From a bacterium (GTDB lineage Bacteria > UBP15 > UBA6099 > JAJRTR01), in the NCBI GenBank assembly GCA_024278215.1, contig JAJRTR010000065.1, positions 1 to 13,999 of the forward strand: 13,999 bases of DNA, read 5' to 3'. This document shows positions 6,496 to 13,290 of the stretch, piece by piece (the first letter of the stretch is position 1; each line of letters begins with the position of its first letter). The notes beneath the pieces were generated by a model that saw only the letters and a program-made list of their open reading frames with translations, was not told the DNA's origin and did not search any database. Made by a program: the position numbers and the translations under genes.

Positions 6496-6587
6496 TCAGA
6501 ACCGCGCATAGCATTTTCACGAAATTCCGCATAACAATTTCACAACATTCTCAACAACAACAACAAATCACACCACGGAGGTGCAAT

Positions 6588-7580
6588 ATGTCTATTGGTT
6601 TTCTCGGACATCTTGGATTGACACAGGAAAGCGAATTCGGAGAAGTGGCGTCGCCGCCCGCCGTGTTCGCGCAGATCGAAAACGAGTCCATCAGCATGGA
6701 CAACAATCTCATACGGCCCGCCGCTATAAACGGCAGGCGATACAATAGCTGGTCTGTGCCCGGCAAAATATCCGCAGGCGGCGGCATCGGCGCGTTCATG
6801 CTGCCCGAGGGCGCGGTGCCGTGGTTTCTCAAAGGACTCTGGGGACAGGTGAGCAGCGCGCAGGCCGCCGCGGGTGTCTACGACCACACTTTCTCACCCG
6901 CACACACAGCCTCATTGCCGAGCTTCAGTCTGCAGGTCGATAACGGCGACGCCTGCCAGACCTGGACCGGCTGCACCGTCGGTGGCGCGTCCATTTTCAT
7001 CGCGCGGAACGGCTCCCTCGGACTCGACCTCGACATCACCGCACAGCGGCCAGTCGAGTCGCAGTCGGCCACGCCGTCTTTCGCAGTTGTCGAGCCATGG
7101 AACGCGCGAAACGTCGAATTTACCCTCAACGGAGCGGCAAACCTTGACTTTGTAAAGTTCTCGCTGAAAATAACGAACAAAGTCGAGCCCCTCTGGACAC
7201 TGAACGGCAAGCGCTACTGCCGCCGCCACGTCACACGCGGCTTCGAGATCGAGGGGAGCATCAAACTGCAGTTCAGCTCCGAAGAACAGCGCCGCCGCCT
7301 CTGGGGTTCTGTCTCCGCCACCGAGCCGCAGGGCGTCATACTGCCCGGCAGCCTCACAGTGACCGCCGTCCACGACACAGAAATAGCACCCGGCTACAAC
7401 TACTCGCTCACACTCGAACTGCCTCGCATCTACTACATGGCCGCGCCCGCGACGATCAGCGGCATGTCAGAAGTAATCACGCAGACCATCGCCTTCATCG
7501 CCGCCTGCGACTCCGCACAGGACAAGTTCGCGGAAATGAAACTCCGCAACTCCGTCTCTGAATATCCAGGTCCTGACTGA
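6588..7580 (+). CDS. Phage tail tube protein
   Basis: A 330-residue beta-rich protein expected to polymerise into the inner tail tube. It opens MSIGFLGHLGLTQESEFGEV followed by FAQIENESISMDNN (29-42), the usual start of one tail tube group (a small Gly-rich segment, a T.EsefG motif, then a strand with I.nEs). The middle has repeated strand patterns and the C-terminus alternates strands (YSLTLELPRIYYMAA) before a final helix. GGAGGTG lies four bases before ATG. The following tail-terminator-like gene starts 45 bases on. A copy of residues 58-186 is found at 12889-13275. No membrane segment or signal peptide. A tail sheath is less likely given the length and no sheath gene is seen, so whether the tail is contractile is open. 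Confidence 0.72.
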   Translation: MSIGFLGHLGLTQESEFGEVASPPAVFAQIENESISMDNNLIRPAAINGRRYNSWSVPGKISAGGGIGAFMLPEGAVPWFLKGLWGQVSSAQAAAGVYDHTFSPAHTASLPSFSLQVDNGDACQTWTGCTVGGASIFIARNGSLGLDLDITAQRPVESQSATPSFAVVEPWNARNVEFTLNGAANLDFVKFSLKITNKVEPLWTLNGKRYCRRHVTRGFEIEGSIKLQFSSEEQRRRLWGSVSATEPQGVILPGSLTVTAVHDTEIAPGYNYSLTLELPRIYYMAAPATISGMSEVITQTIAFIAACDSAQDKFAEMKLRNSVSEYPGPD

Positions 7581-7625
7581 CCACCCTGAAATACATGTAA
7601 ACTTCATCATCAAGGAGGGAAAAAC

Positions 7626-8099
7626 ATGAATCCCGATATAAAAGACATTTCACTCGAAATATACAATACTCTGAAAAACGACGGAACACTCTCCGCCTAC
7701 GTCAGGCACTATGACAGGAGTATCAGCAATGTATCCAGAAAGCAGTTTCCTTATATTGCTGTCGGCAAGGTGTCATGCACGATAGAGCCGCTTACAGCAG
7801 GGCGTCACGGATACATAAATAAGCATTATTCAATAAACGTGATCGGCGGAACATACAGTCTTGTGCCCGAAATAGCCTACGCCGGCAAGGAAGACGGCAG
7901 CAAGAACGGCGTCCTGCAGCTAAGCGCCGACATCGTCTCTGCTCTCTATCCCGGTACGATAAACGACACCTTCGACCATTGCATCGACATCAGCGATGTG
8001 TCCATCGCCACCGACGAAAGCACTGCCGGCAACCACTGGCATTCTCTCATCACAATAAAAGGCGTTCGCCGCGAGATGAGCAGCAGAAATACAGCATAA
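7626..8099 (+). CDS. Tail terminator-like protein, paralogue A
   Basis: A 157-residue protein, the first of three paralogues. N-terminal helix IYNTLKNDGTLSAYVRHYDR (17-36), then SRKQFPYIAVGKVSCTIEPL, a strand pair with Y.inVIGGTYSLVPE, the helix NGVLQLSADIVSAL, and a C-terminal strand HSLITIKGVRREM. This helix / FPyI / beta / helix / I..R plan is that of tail terminator proteins (gpU-like, Mu gp37-like) that cap the tail tube. AAGGAGGG lies six bases before ATG. Being next to the tail tube gene supports the role; it is the copy in the expected position. Function is inferred from pattern and place. Confidence 0.62.
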   Translation: MNPDIKDISLEIYNTLKNDGTLSAYVRHYDRSISNVSRKQFPYIAVGKVSCTIEPLTAGRHGYINKHYSINVIGGTYSLVPEIAYAGKEDGSKNGVLQLSADIVSALYPGTINDTFDHCIDISDVSIATDESTAGNHWHSLITIKGVRREMSSRNTA

Positions 8100-8236
8100 A
8101 AACAGTGTGTTGCTGATACGCAAAACAAACCTCAATAATTCCCATAACGGCATCGCATATAATGAATGTTTTGGAAACTGGATTTAGCACTTGAAACACT
8201 ACACAAACGGGGATAAAATGAAAAGAGAGAAACGAT

Positions 8237-9058
8237 ATGTCAAACGCACCGATAAGCAATGATGACTTAATGCGGCAATTTGAAAACGAAATGCACGAAC
8301 TGTTTCTGCTGCCTGCCGAAATATGGCAGAATATCGCTAAAAACATTCTGGACAAGCTTGATATGATGCGGAAAAGAGTGCAGGAGAAGATTGATAGATT
8401 CGAGAACGACTCTGCATATCGGGAAGAGTGGCGAAAATGGTTGGGTCAGCCCAGCATCCCGCAGGTCACCCTGCCGCCCAGGCCGACAACAGAACTTGTC
8501 GAAGAAGGCTGGGAATATGTTAATATCTTCTTCTCTGACACTGATAAAGGCAGACTCTACAGAGATACAGCAGTGTTGCTGGATACTATTCCATTACCTG
8601 CATACGGATATCTTACACCCATAGGTATATTGCTTGATATTGCAGCATTTGCAGGTTCAGCTACTGATATTTATTATAGTGATGCGAGTAGAGGAAGGAA
8701 ATTTGGTGCTGAAATAGTGGCCTTTATCGGGTTAAGCGGAATCCCATTAAATACCGGCAGCTTTTTTATAGATATCAAAACTAACAGTCTTGCTCCTATC
8801 ATTATCTCTGATGTGAAAATAAGCGATTTTACGACAAAAGATGGGTGGAACAAAATAGCACACACAAATCCATATATCAACCTTGGCTTTTACCATGCGG
8901 TAACAAAAGGGACGGATAAAGGAAGCAAATATCCGCCGGATATCAACTATGTCGATTACATTGTTGAGCGCATCCCGTCTAAGCAGAAGATTGAGAGTTA
9001 TCTTTGGTATATGCTGATTGATAAAACCCCGAAATCTGAAAAGAGGGCGAAAAAATGA
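8237..9058 (+). CDS. Putative effector (toxin) with pre-toxin-like hydrophobic region
   Basis: A 273-residue protein of unknown family. Residues 1-62 are helical and charged, 70-90 form a Pro-rich linker (QPSIPQVTLPPRPTTE), 113-175 hold two hydrophobic Gly/Ala-rich stretches (LPAYGYLTPIGILLDIAAFAGSATD and GRKFGAEIVAFIGLSGIPLNTG), and the last 95 residues are polar and end in KSEKRAKK. The middle part follows the iP..G...di......GR...a..aa.ig.iP pattern commonly seen ahead of the toxin domain in polymorphic toxins. The stop overlaps the start of a membrane protein (ATGA), the arrangement of toxin and immunity genes. It is more AT-rich than the tail genes, so probably acquired. A possible N-terminal role is attachment to the particle; no catalytic motif is evident. 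A phage lysis or exclusion function cannot be excluded. Confidence 0.5.
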   Translation: MSNAPISNDDLMRQFENEMHELFLLPAEIWQNIAKNILDKLDMMRKRVQEKIDRFENDSAYREEWRKWLGQPSIPQVTLPPRPTTELVEEGWEYVNIFFSDTDKGRLYRDTAVLLDTIPLPAYGYLTPIGILLDIAAFAGSATDIYYSDASRGRKFGAEIVAFIGLSGIPLNTGSFFIDIKTNSLAPIIISDVKISDFTTKDGWNKIAHTNPYINLGFYHAVTKGTDKGSKYPPDINYVDYIVERIPSKQKIESYLWYMLIDKTPKSEKRAKK

Positions 9059-9489
9059 CGTGGTATATGAAGTATTTGGTTTCCATAGCTGTTTGCCTTA
9101 TATCTGTTACGAGTATTGCTGCAATAGCTTCGGAATTAGGATATATTAGCGAAAATATATTTGATGTTTTATTGATGATAGCTCCCGTTATCAGCAGCCC
9201 CATTATTATAATTGCTCCGATCCGTGTTTTTTACTCTTTAGATTATTTAGAAAGAAAGAACGTGGTTAGAATCTATTATATGAATATTATGAAAAAAAGA
9301 ATACGCCTTAATTGGAGATATAAATACATATCGTTTATAAAATTTATTTATTCTGTTGATGCGCTGGAAAACAAGTCTGCCGAAAATCTCCGTAGTGACT
9401 GTCGTTCATGTTTTTCTTTTATTATTTACTATTTCGTCATCACAGTATTGACTTGTATGATATTATTTATGTTGGAAAAATATCTCTGA
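9055..9489 (+). CDS. Small membrane protein, putative immunity protein
   Basis: A 144-residue integral membrane protein with three predicted segments: about 6-25, 36-56 and 117-140, and a strongly basic loop (MKKRIRLNWRYKY) between the second and third. It starts inside the stop of the effector-like gene (ATGA), so the two are translated together. Membrane immunity proteins protect against effectors acting on or through the inner membrane. The coding DNA is very AT-rich. No family recognised; the immunity role rests on overlap and gene order only. Confidence 0.5.
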   Translation: MTWYMKYLVSIAVCLISVTSIAAIASELGYISENIFDVLLMIAPVISSPIIIIAPIRVFYSLDYLERKNVVRIYYMNIMKKRIRLNWRYKYISFIKFIYSVDALENKSAENLRSDCRSCFSFIIYYFVITVLTCMILFMLEKYL

Positions 9490-9857
9490 ATTAAGTTGTT
9501 TCCTATCAACAACTGTATATTAAAGGATGGACTGGGGTCAGGTCTGGATATTGGACATAAGGGAGAAATTCAGTTGACAAACAGTAATGAGCCAATTGCA
9601 AAATTCTGATTCGGCGGCGGTCGACTGCAATTGTCCATAGCTGCGTTGTCGGCACAAAATCATCCTCAACGTACTCGGCGAGTACGCCTGCGGTGATTTT
9701 GCGCCTCCGCTTTGCTTCTGAATGATTTCGTTCGTTCTCGCTTCGAACATGATTTTGCAATTGGCTCGTCATCGTTGCGGATTTCCGGTTCGCAGCGGTA
9801 ACGCGGTTTTTTACAAAACAATTCACAACAACCATTGATAAGAAATGGAGTAAACAC
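9490..9857. other. Repeat region between cargo and second tail-terminator copy
   Basis: About 370 bases without a real gene; the ORFs on the minus strand here are made of repeat sequence. At 9529-9561 GGACTGGGGTCAGGTCTGGATATTGGACAT-type sequence resembles, from memory, the terminal motif of REP/RAYT-associated elements. It is followed by the inverted-repeat element 9587-9772. The last 80 bases lead to GGAG before the next gene. Confidence 0.5.
9587..9772. mobile_element. Inverted-repeat element with GAGCCAATTGCAAAAT ends
   Basis: Ends GAGCCAATTGCAAAAT (9589-9604) and ATTTTGCAATTGGCTC (9752-9767) are perfect complements. Nested inside is GGCACAAAATCATC (9651-9664) against GGTGATTTTGCGCC (9692-9705), around the palindromic GTACTCGGCGAGTAC (9671-9685). 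No protein is encoded. A solitary copy of the end sequence lies at 12605-12620. Confidence 0.75.
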
Positions 9858-10304
9858 ATGCCTTCAGAAGATAAAAACATCATCTATGCAATTCTTGATT
9901 CACTACAGAACGACCCGCAGCTTTCTTCATACATCAAGAAATATTCCGCCGGAACATCGGAAATATCACGGAAGTTGTTCCCATACATAAACGTCGGCGG
10001 ACTTCAATGCGAAGTGTCTGAAAAAACGCTCGGCAGAAGAGGCTACGACAGATACGAGTACCGTTTTGAAATAATCGCCGGCACGAAAAGCCTTGTAGAC
10101 GAAAAAGCCTTTTCAGGCGACAACGGCATACTCCAGATTTGCGACGACATCGTGAATGTCATACGTCCCAACGACTTCGGCATCTTCGACTTCCCTGTGA
10201 GGATTCTCAACATCTTGCCTTTCTATAAGATCAGCAACGGCGGCACCGACTGGACCGCGCAAATACTCATCCACGGCGTGAGAACTGTTCAGCGCAATGA
10301 TTGA
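9858..10304 (+). CDS. Tail terminator-like protein, paralogue B
   Basis: A 148-residue paralogue of the protein at 7626. Shared landmarks: IYAILDSLQNDPQLSSYIKK (9-28), ISRKLFPYINVGGLQCEV, a G.RGYDRYEYRFEIIAGTKSLVDE block, NGILQICDDIVNVI, and the final ILIHGVRTV. By eye identity to the other two copies is well below half, while all key positions are kept and the frame is intact, so selection has preserved it. GGAG lies seven bases before ATG. It begins 86 bases after an inverted-repeat element and is followed by paralogue C with no cargo in between. Confidence 0.62.
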   Translation: MPSEDKNIIYAILDSLQNDPQLSSYIKKYSAGTSEISRKLFPYINVGGLQCEVSEKTLGRRGYDRYEYRFEIIAGTKSLVDEKAFSGDNGILQICDDIVNVIRPNDFGIFDFPVRILNILPFYKISNGGTDWTAQILIHGVRTVQRND

Positions 10305-10352
10305 AGAATAAGAAAAAGCCCGTAATGCTCATCATCCTTCCCACTGTCACAG

Positions 10353-10395
10353 GCGGGAACGCATAAGACTGTCGCAGCGCTCCCGGAGTTCACCT
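10353..10395. repeat. Partial tandem-hairpin repeat
   Basis: GCGGGAACGCATAAGACTG followed by GCGCTCCCGGAGTTCACC follows the right half of the tandem-hairpin repeat (GGAACGC, GACTG, CTCCGGGTTCACC). The left half of the first hairpin is missing. It lies between paralogues B and C, so repeats mark that junction too. Confidence 0.45.
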
Positions 10396-10455
10396 GGATA
10401 ACGCATGATAATGAGAACTACGGCTTTCACCAAAACCCCGAAAGGAAACAACAAC

Positions 10456-10905
10456 ATGGCAAGCTCAATGAGAGAAACAGCGAACATAATAAAAGAGGAA
10501 CTCGAGAACGACCCGACCCTGGCATCCTATGTAAAATCATTCAAGGCCGGCGACCTCCGAATATCACGCATGATCTACCCTTATGTCAGCGTAGCCAACA
10601 TCAGCCTCGGCATAGCGCCCCACGACACCGCGCGCGACATCCACACGTACAGCATCCAGATCATGGCAGGCACCCGCAGCCTCGTCCCAGGCCGCGCATT
10701 CGAGGGCAGCGAACAAAGCGGAGCCAGAGGCATCGTCCAGCTCTGCGAAGACATCGTCGCTGTCGTGCGCGACAACACATTCGGCGGCATCTTCTTCGCG
10801 CCGCCGGCGAATATCACTTGCAAACTCTATGAAAACAAAAACTCCGGCGGTATCGCATGGAACGCCGGCGTTGCTTTCGCAGCGTTTAAGTTCGTTTCCA
10901 GATAG
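10456..10905 (+). CDS. Tail terminator-like protein, paralogue C
   Basis: A 149-residue third paralogue. IIKEELENDPTLASYVKSFK (10-29), LRISRMIYPYVSVANISLGI, HTYSIQIMAGTRSLVPGRAF, ARGIVQLCEDIVAVVRDN and a C-terminal WNAGVAFAAFKFV match the other copies block by block. I start at 10456 because AAAGGA lies nine bases upstream; the longer frame from 10405 has no such site. The codon use is GC-rich like the tail tube gene. 47 bases after its stop the remnant effector ORF begins. A 17-base stretch of this gene (10736-10752) recurs at 12654-12670. Confidence 0.63.
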   Translation: MASSMRETANIIKEELENDPTLASYVKSFKAGDLRISRMIYPYVSVANISLGIAPHDTARDIHTYSIQIMAGTRSLVPGRAFEGSEQSGARGIVQLCEDIVAVVRDNTFGGIFFAPPANITCKLYENKNSGGIAWNAGVAFAAFKFVSR

Positions 10906-10952
10906 CTGTTGTTGTATAGACTGATGACAGGTACAATGGAAAGGATTACAAA

Positions 10953-11147
10953 ATGACAAAAGGTGAAATTAAGAGATATAAGAACATCTACATGGAAAGC
11001 ATCTTTGAGGAGAAACATGAAACCGCCAATATATCATTTTATGTTGTTTTTGCCATTTATATTTATGTTTTTGTATTCACCGATAATATTTTTTTGCAAA
11101 GCAAAGTTTTTCCAGAAACTTCACGACGAGAATCGTGTATTGCATAA
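10953..11147 (+). pseudogene. N-terminal remnant of a Y-x-E-S-I-F effector
   Basis: A 64-codon ORF with its own AAGGA site. Its first 20 residues, MTKGEIKRYKNIYMESIFEE, match the opening of the metallopeptidase-like protein at 13304 (MTEKNKKKQKDVYRESIFDY): both begin MT, are Lys-rich, and place Y-x-E-S-I-F at residues 13-18. After residue 24 the frame only shadows the membrane protein at 11017, so the rest of the effector has been lost, or the ORF now acts as a leader peptide for the membrane gene. Confidence 0.5.
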
Positions 11148-11346
11148 CTTTATTCATGAGAATTTCTGGATGCTTGGCTTGAGGCGAACAGCAATTGTCT
11201 GGTGCCCTACGCTGATATATGGAAGAGAACTGACCAGCAGCTGGTCTGAAGATATTGTCGAACTGCATCGCAGTCTGAGAATCAGAATTTTTATAGGTCT
11301 TTTTATCTTTATCATACTGCATTTTGTGAGCAGACTATTTATATGA
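11017..11346 (+). CDS. Small membrane protein, putative immunity protein
   Basis: A 109-residue protein with a hydrophobic N-terminus (about 5-26, FMLFLPFIFMFLYSPIIFF), a soluble middle with a Trp-containing helix (NFWMLGLRRTAIVW, SSWSEDIVELHRSL) and a C-terminal membrane segment (IFIGLFIFIILHFVSRLFI). I start at 11017 because GAGGAG lies four bases before this ATG; the longer frame from 10963 has no site. It overlaps the effector remnant in another frame. The place after an effector N-terminus suggests an orphan immunity gene. Family not recognised. Confidence 0.5.
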   Translation: MKPPIYHFMLFLPFIFMFLYSPIIFFCKAKFFQKLHDENRVLHNFIHENFWMLGLRRTAIVWCPTLIYGRELTSSWSEDIVELHRSLRIRIFIGLFIFIILHFVSRLFI

Positions 11347-11354
11347 AAACAAAT

Positions 11355-11412
11355 GTTCGCATACGAACTCCGAACCGGTGCAGCCGGAACCCGAAAGGCC
11401 GGAGGTCGGAGT
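11355..11412. other. Compact multi-hairpin element, possible structured RNA or repeat
   Basis: GTTCG-CATA-CGAAC (11355-11368) is directly followed by an outer stem ACTCCGAACC (11367-11376) with GGTCGGAGT (11404-11412) that encloses CCGG-TGCAG-CCGG and CC-CGAAA-GG. This forms a three-way-junction-like fold 23 bases ahead of the next gene. It may be a decayed tandem-hairpin repeat or a leader structure for the membrane gene at 11435. Confidence 0.35.
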
Positions 11413-11434
11413 CAGTCAATGAACAATCAACCAT

Positions 11435-11872
11435 ATGGCGCGACACGAAACCAGAAAGATATTTGTTGCCAGAGAAAACATGAGGAATAAACATGTATGG
11501 ACGTTGCACGAAAAAAACATGTGGCGGGTTATGTATGTCGACACAAATTATTTTCTCGTGTTTTTTGCGCAGATTGCAGTTTTTGGAGAGGTCGAGGTTT
11601 TAGTTCCCGGAATAACCGGTTTTATTTTGTTCATACTGTTTCTTTCGACCGGTCATTTTAGCTGGGTTTATATTTATAAGGCAAATAAGAAGGTAAAAGA
11701 GCAGGGAATTGACGTTTCGGATTCACAGAAGTTTTATGACTGGCTGGTAGAAAACGACTATCCGCAAGGATATGGTTATGTGCTTCTGGGAATGTACATA
11801 TTGTCTGTCTTTTTCGCGGTGCTGCACCTGACGCTGTTGCCGGTGTTGAATCAACTGACTGCCGCTGGATAA
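11435..11872 (+). CDS. Membrane protein, paralogue 1 of a three-member family
   Basis: A 145-residue protein with membrane segments at about 38-50, 57-80 and 115-138 and a cytoplasmic-type loop between the last two (KANKKVKEQGIDVSDSQKFY). The C-terminal half, YDWLVENDYPQGYGYVLLGM and YILSVFFAVLHLTLLPVLN, is shared with the short protein at 12622 and, more weakly, with 12113. The start is uncertain: ATG 11435 has no good ribosome site, and ATG 11480 or 11519 would also keep all membrane segments. AT-rich. Role unknown; tandem paralogues of small membrane proteins beside effectors are typical of immunity arrays. Confidence 0.55.
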   Translation: MARHETRKIFVARENMRNKHVWTLHEKNMWRVMYVDTNYFLVFFAQIAVFGEVEVLVPGITGFILFILFLSTGHFSWVYIYKANKKVKEQGIDVSDSQKFYDWLVENDYPQGYGYVLLGMYILSVFFAVLHLTLLPVLNQLTAAG

Positions 11873-11884
11873 GCATCGCAATAA

Positions 11885-12040
11885 CAAAACGCAGCCGTCA
11901 TCAGTATTGAAGAAGGCCATTTCCCGGCTGTGTATGACGAGATCGAAAGAAAAGCGAACAGTTTCGTAGAGCGTTTTGCGTTAGGGATTGTCAGCGATCC
12001 ATACTTTCGGTCGATAAGGAGTTTTATCCCTTCAATATAG
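11885..12040 (+). pseudogene. Orphan C-terminal coding fragment
   Basis: A start-less open frame of 51 codons reads VISIEEGHFPAVYDEIERKA and NSFVERFALGIVSDPYFRSI, ending FIPSI. It looks like genuine protein and precedes the membrane gene at 12113 by 72 bases. This is the place where a toxin C-terminus would sit ahead of its immunity gene. Family not recognised. The rest of the 11873-12112 gap shows nothing else. Confidence 0.35.
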
Positions 12041-12112
12041 GATATGGTGCTTTTTTCGCTACTTTAACCATTTCGCCCCACAGATTCCGCAGGGGAAACC
12101 AGGATATTAACC

Positions 12113-12565
12113 ATGTCATTCTTTTTTACTACCGTTTTTATTATTATGAATTACTTTTTCTCGCGCGATATAATAAGGCTGTCGAGAAGGAGCACTTTAT
12201 TTCAGACCCTTTTAGAAACAGGTAGTTATGCAGGGCTGAATGCCGTTGTTATGTATTTGGCTGCCACCCTGATTAGAAGAGAGTTTATTGGTATCGGAGT
12301 AGGAGTACAGGGAATCATACTTTTTTGTATCTTTGTCTACAGTTGTTATATCAATATCTACATTCGTAAAAAGGCTTTTATTATGACAAAAGACATGCGT
12401 TTTCCGAGTAATGACGAGGCTGCGGAATGGATATCAGACAATATATCTCTCGGTCATCACAAATACACAATACCTGCGTCATATATCCTCTCGGTTTTAT
12501 GCGGTATGTTCCATCTTCTGTTGATGCTTCTGCTTGACATGAAAGTAATTGTTATTGTGCAATGA
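12113..12565 (+). CDS. Membrane protein, paralogue 2 of the family
   Basis: A 150-residue protein with hydrophobic segments at about 2-16, 40-54, 60-82 and 120-143. From residue 60 it aligns with the protein at 11435: G.G.QGIILFCIFV....IYIRKK, then AAEWISDN in place of FYDWLVEN, and ASYILSVLCGMFHLLLMLLL in place of GMYILSVFFAVLHLTLLPVL. So it is a diverged member of the same family with an extra N-terminal segment. The ribosome site (AGGAT, nine bases upstream) is weak. AT-rich. Function unknown, possibly immunity. Confidence 0.55.
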   Translation: MSFFFTTVFIIMNYFFSRDIIRLSRRSTLFQTLLETGSYAGLNAVVMYLAATLIRREFIGIGVGVQGIILFCIFVYSCYINIYIRKKAFIMTKDMRFPSNDEAAEWISDNISLGHHKYTIPASYILSVLCGMFHLLLMLLLDMKVIVIVQ

Positions 12566-12604
12566 AAATAGGGGCTGAAAAGGGCCAATAATAAATACGC
12601 TTAT

Positions 12605-12620
12605 GAGCCAATTGCAAAAT
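12605..12620. repeat. Solitary end of the inverted-repeat element
   Basis: GAGCCAATTGCAAAAT, identical to the left end of the element at 9587-9772 and the complement of its right end. No second end is near. It marks the left border of the truncated genes that follow. Confidence 0.75.
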
Positions 12621-12621
12621 T

Positions 12622-12816
12622 ATGATGATTCTATATGACGCAATTACACGACATCCAGCTCTGCGAAGACGATATCCTCAGGTGTTATATAGTTGGCTGA
12701 TCGAGAATGATTACCCTGAAGTATATAGATATGTACTTCTTGGAACGTACATATTATCTGTTTTGGCTGCTGGAATATACTTGATATTACTATCACTGTT
12801 AAACTTGTTGAATTAG
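12622..12816 (+). pseudogene. Truncated membrane protein, paralogue 3
   Basis: 64 codons. From about residue 22 it reads LYSWLIENDYPEVYRYVLLG and TYILSVLAAGIYLILLSLLN, closely matching the last third of the protein at 11435 in protein and DNA. The first 21 residues are not from this gene: in another frame the DNA at 12651-12682 reads IQLCEDDI, and 12654-12670 is identical to 17 bases of tail-terminator paralogue C. So a repeat end, a scrap of a tail gene and the C-terminus of a membrane gene have been joined. There is no ribosome site; a product is unlikely. Confidence 0.6.
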
Positions 12817-12888
12817 CCCATATTTCTCTGTGAGAAATCCATCTTAGCAACAACAAGTATGTAATTCCGGTGCAATAAAGGGCCAACG

Positions 12889-13290
12889 CCCGGCAAAATA
12901 TCAGCAGGCGGCGGCATCGGTGCGTTCCTGCTGCCCGAGGGTGCTGTGCCGTGGTTTCTCAAAGGACTCTGGGGACAGGTGAGCCGCGCGCAGGCCGGCG
13001 CGGGCGTCTACGACCACACTTTCTCTCCCGCACACACAGCCTTATTGCCGAGCTTCAGTCTGCATGTCGATAACGGAGACGCCTGCCAGAACTGGGCTGG
13101 CTGCACCGTCGGCGCCGCGTCCATTTTCATCGCGCGGAACGGCTCCCTCGGACTCGACCTCGACATCATCGCACAGCGACCGGTCGAGTCGCAGTCGGCC
13201 ACGCCGTCTTTCTCCGGCGTCGATGCCTGGAACGCACGCAACGTCGAATTTACTCTCAACGGAACGGCAAACCTTAAATATCGGGTATAA
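12889..13290 (+). pseudogene. Internal fragment of a second tail tube gene
   Basis: Bases 12889-13275 align without any gap to 6759-7145, tail tube residues 58-186. I count about 32 differences in 387 bases (about 92% identity), most at third codon positions. After CTT at 13275 homology stops and the frame ends at TAA 13288-13290. The left border is the shared CCCGGC, preceded by half of a hairpin also seen at 6465-6488. Start and C-terminus are missing, so it cannot make a tube protein. The frame-preserving divergence says the donor copy was functional, such as a related phage. Confidence 0.85.

Larger units (their letters stand above)
6050..6587. other. Repeat-filled intergenic region before the tail tube gene
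   Basis: About 540 bases with no gene, unusual inside a morphogenesis operon. Contents: palindrome 6091-6111; inverted-repeat element 6225-6350; tandem-hairpin repeat 6371-6495; and a CA-rich leader (about 6515-6575) ending in CCACGGAGGTG, nearly the same ribosome site context as at 191-202. A promoter for the tail genes should lie here because a terminator precedes, but I cannot point to clear boxes. Confidence 0.55.

Noticed and set aside
8158-8163. TATAAT as a promoter for the effector-like gene at 8237
   Set aside because: Spacing to the start is fine, but nothing like TTGACA lies 16-18 bases upstream; kept only as a remote possibility.
9506-9883. Minus-strand ORFs of 125 and 70 residues
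   Set aside because: They run through the inverted-repeat element and into the start of the tail-terminator gene; their residues are translated repeat sequence.
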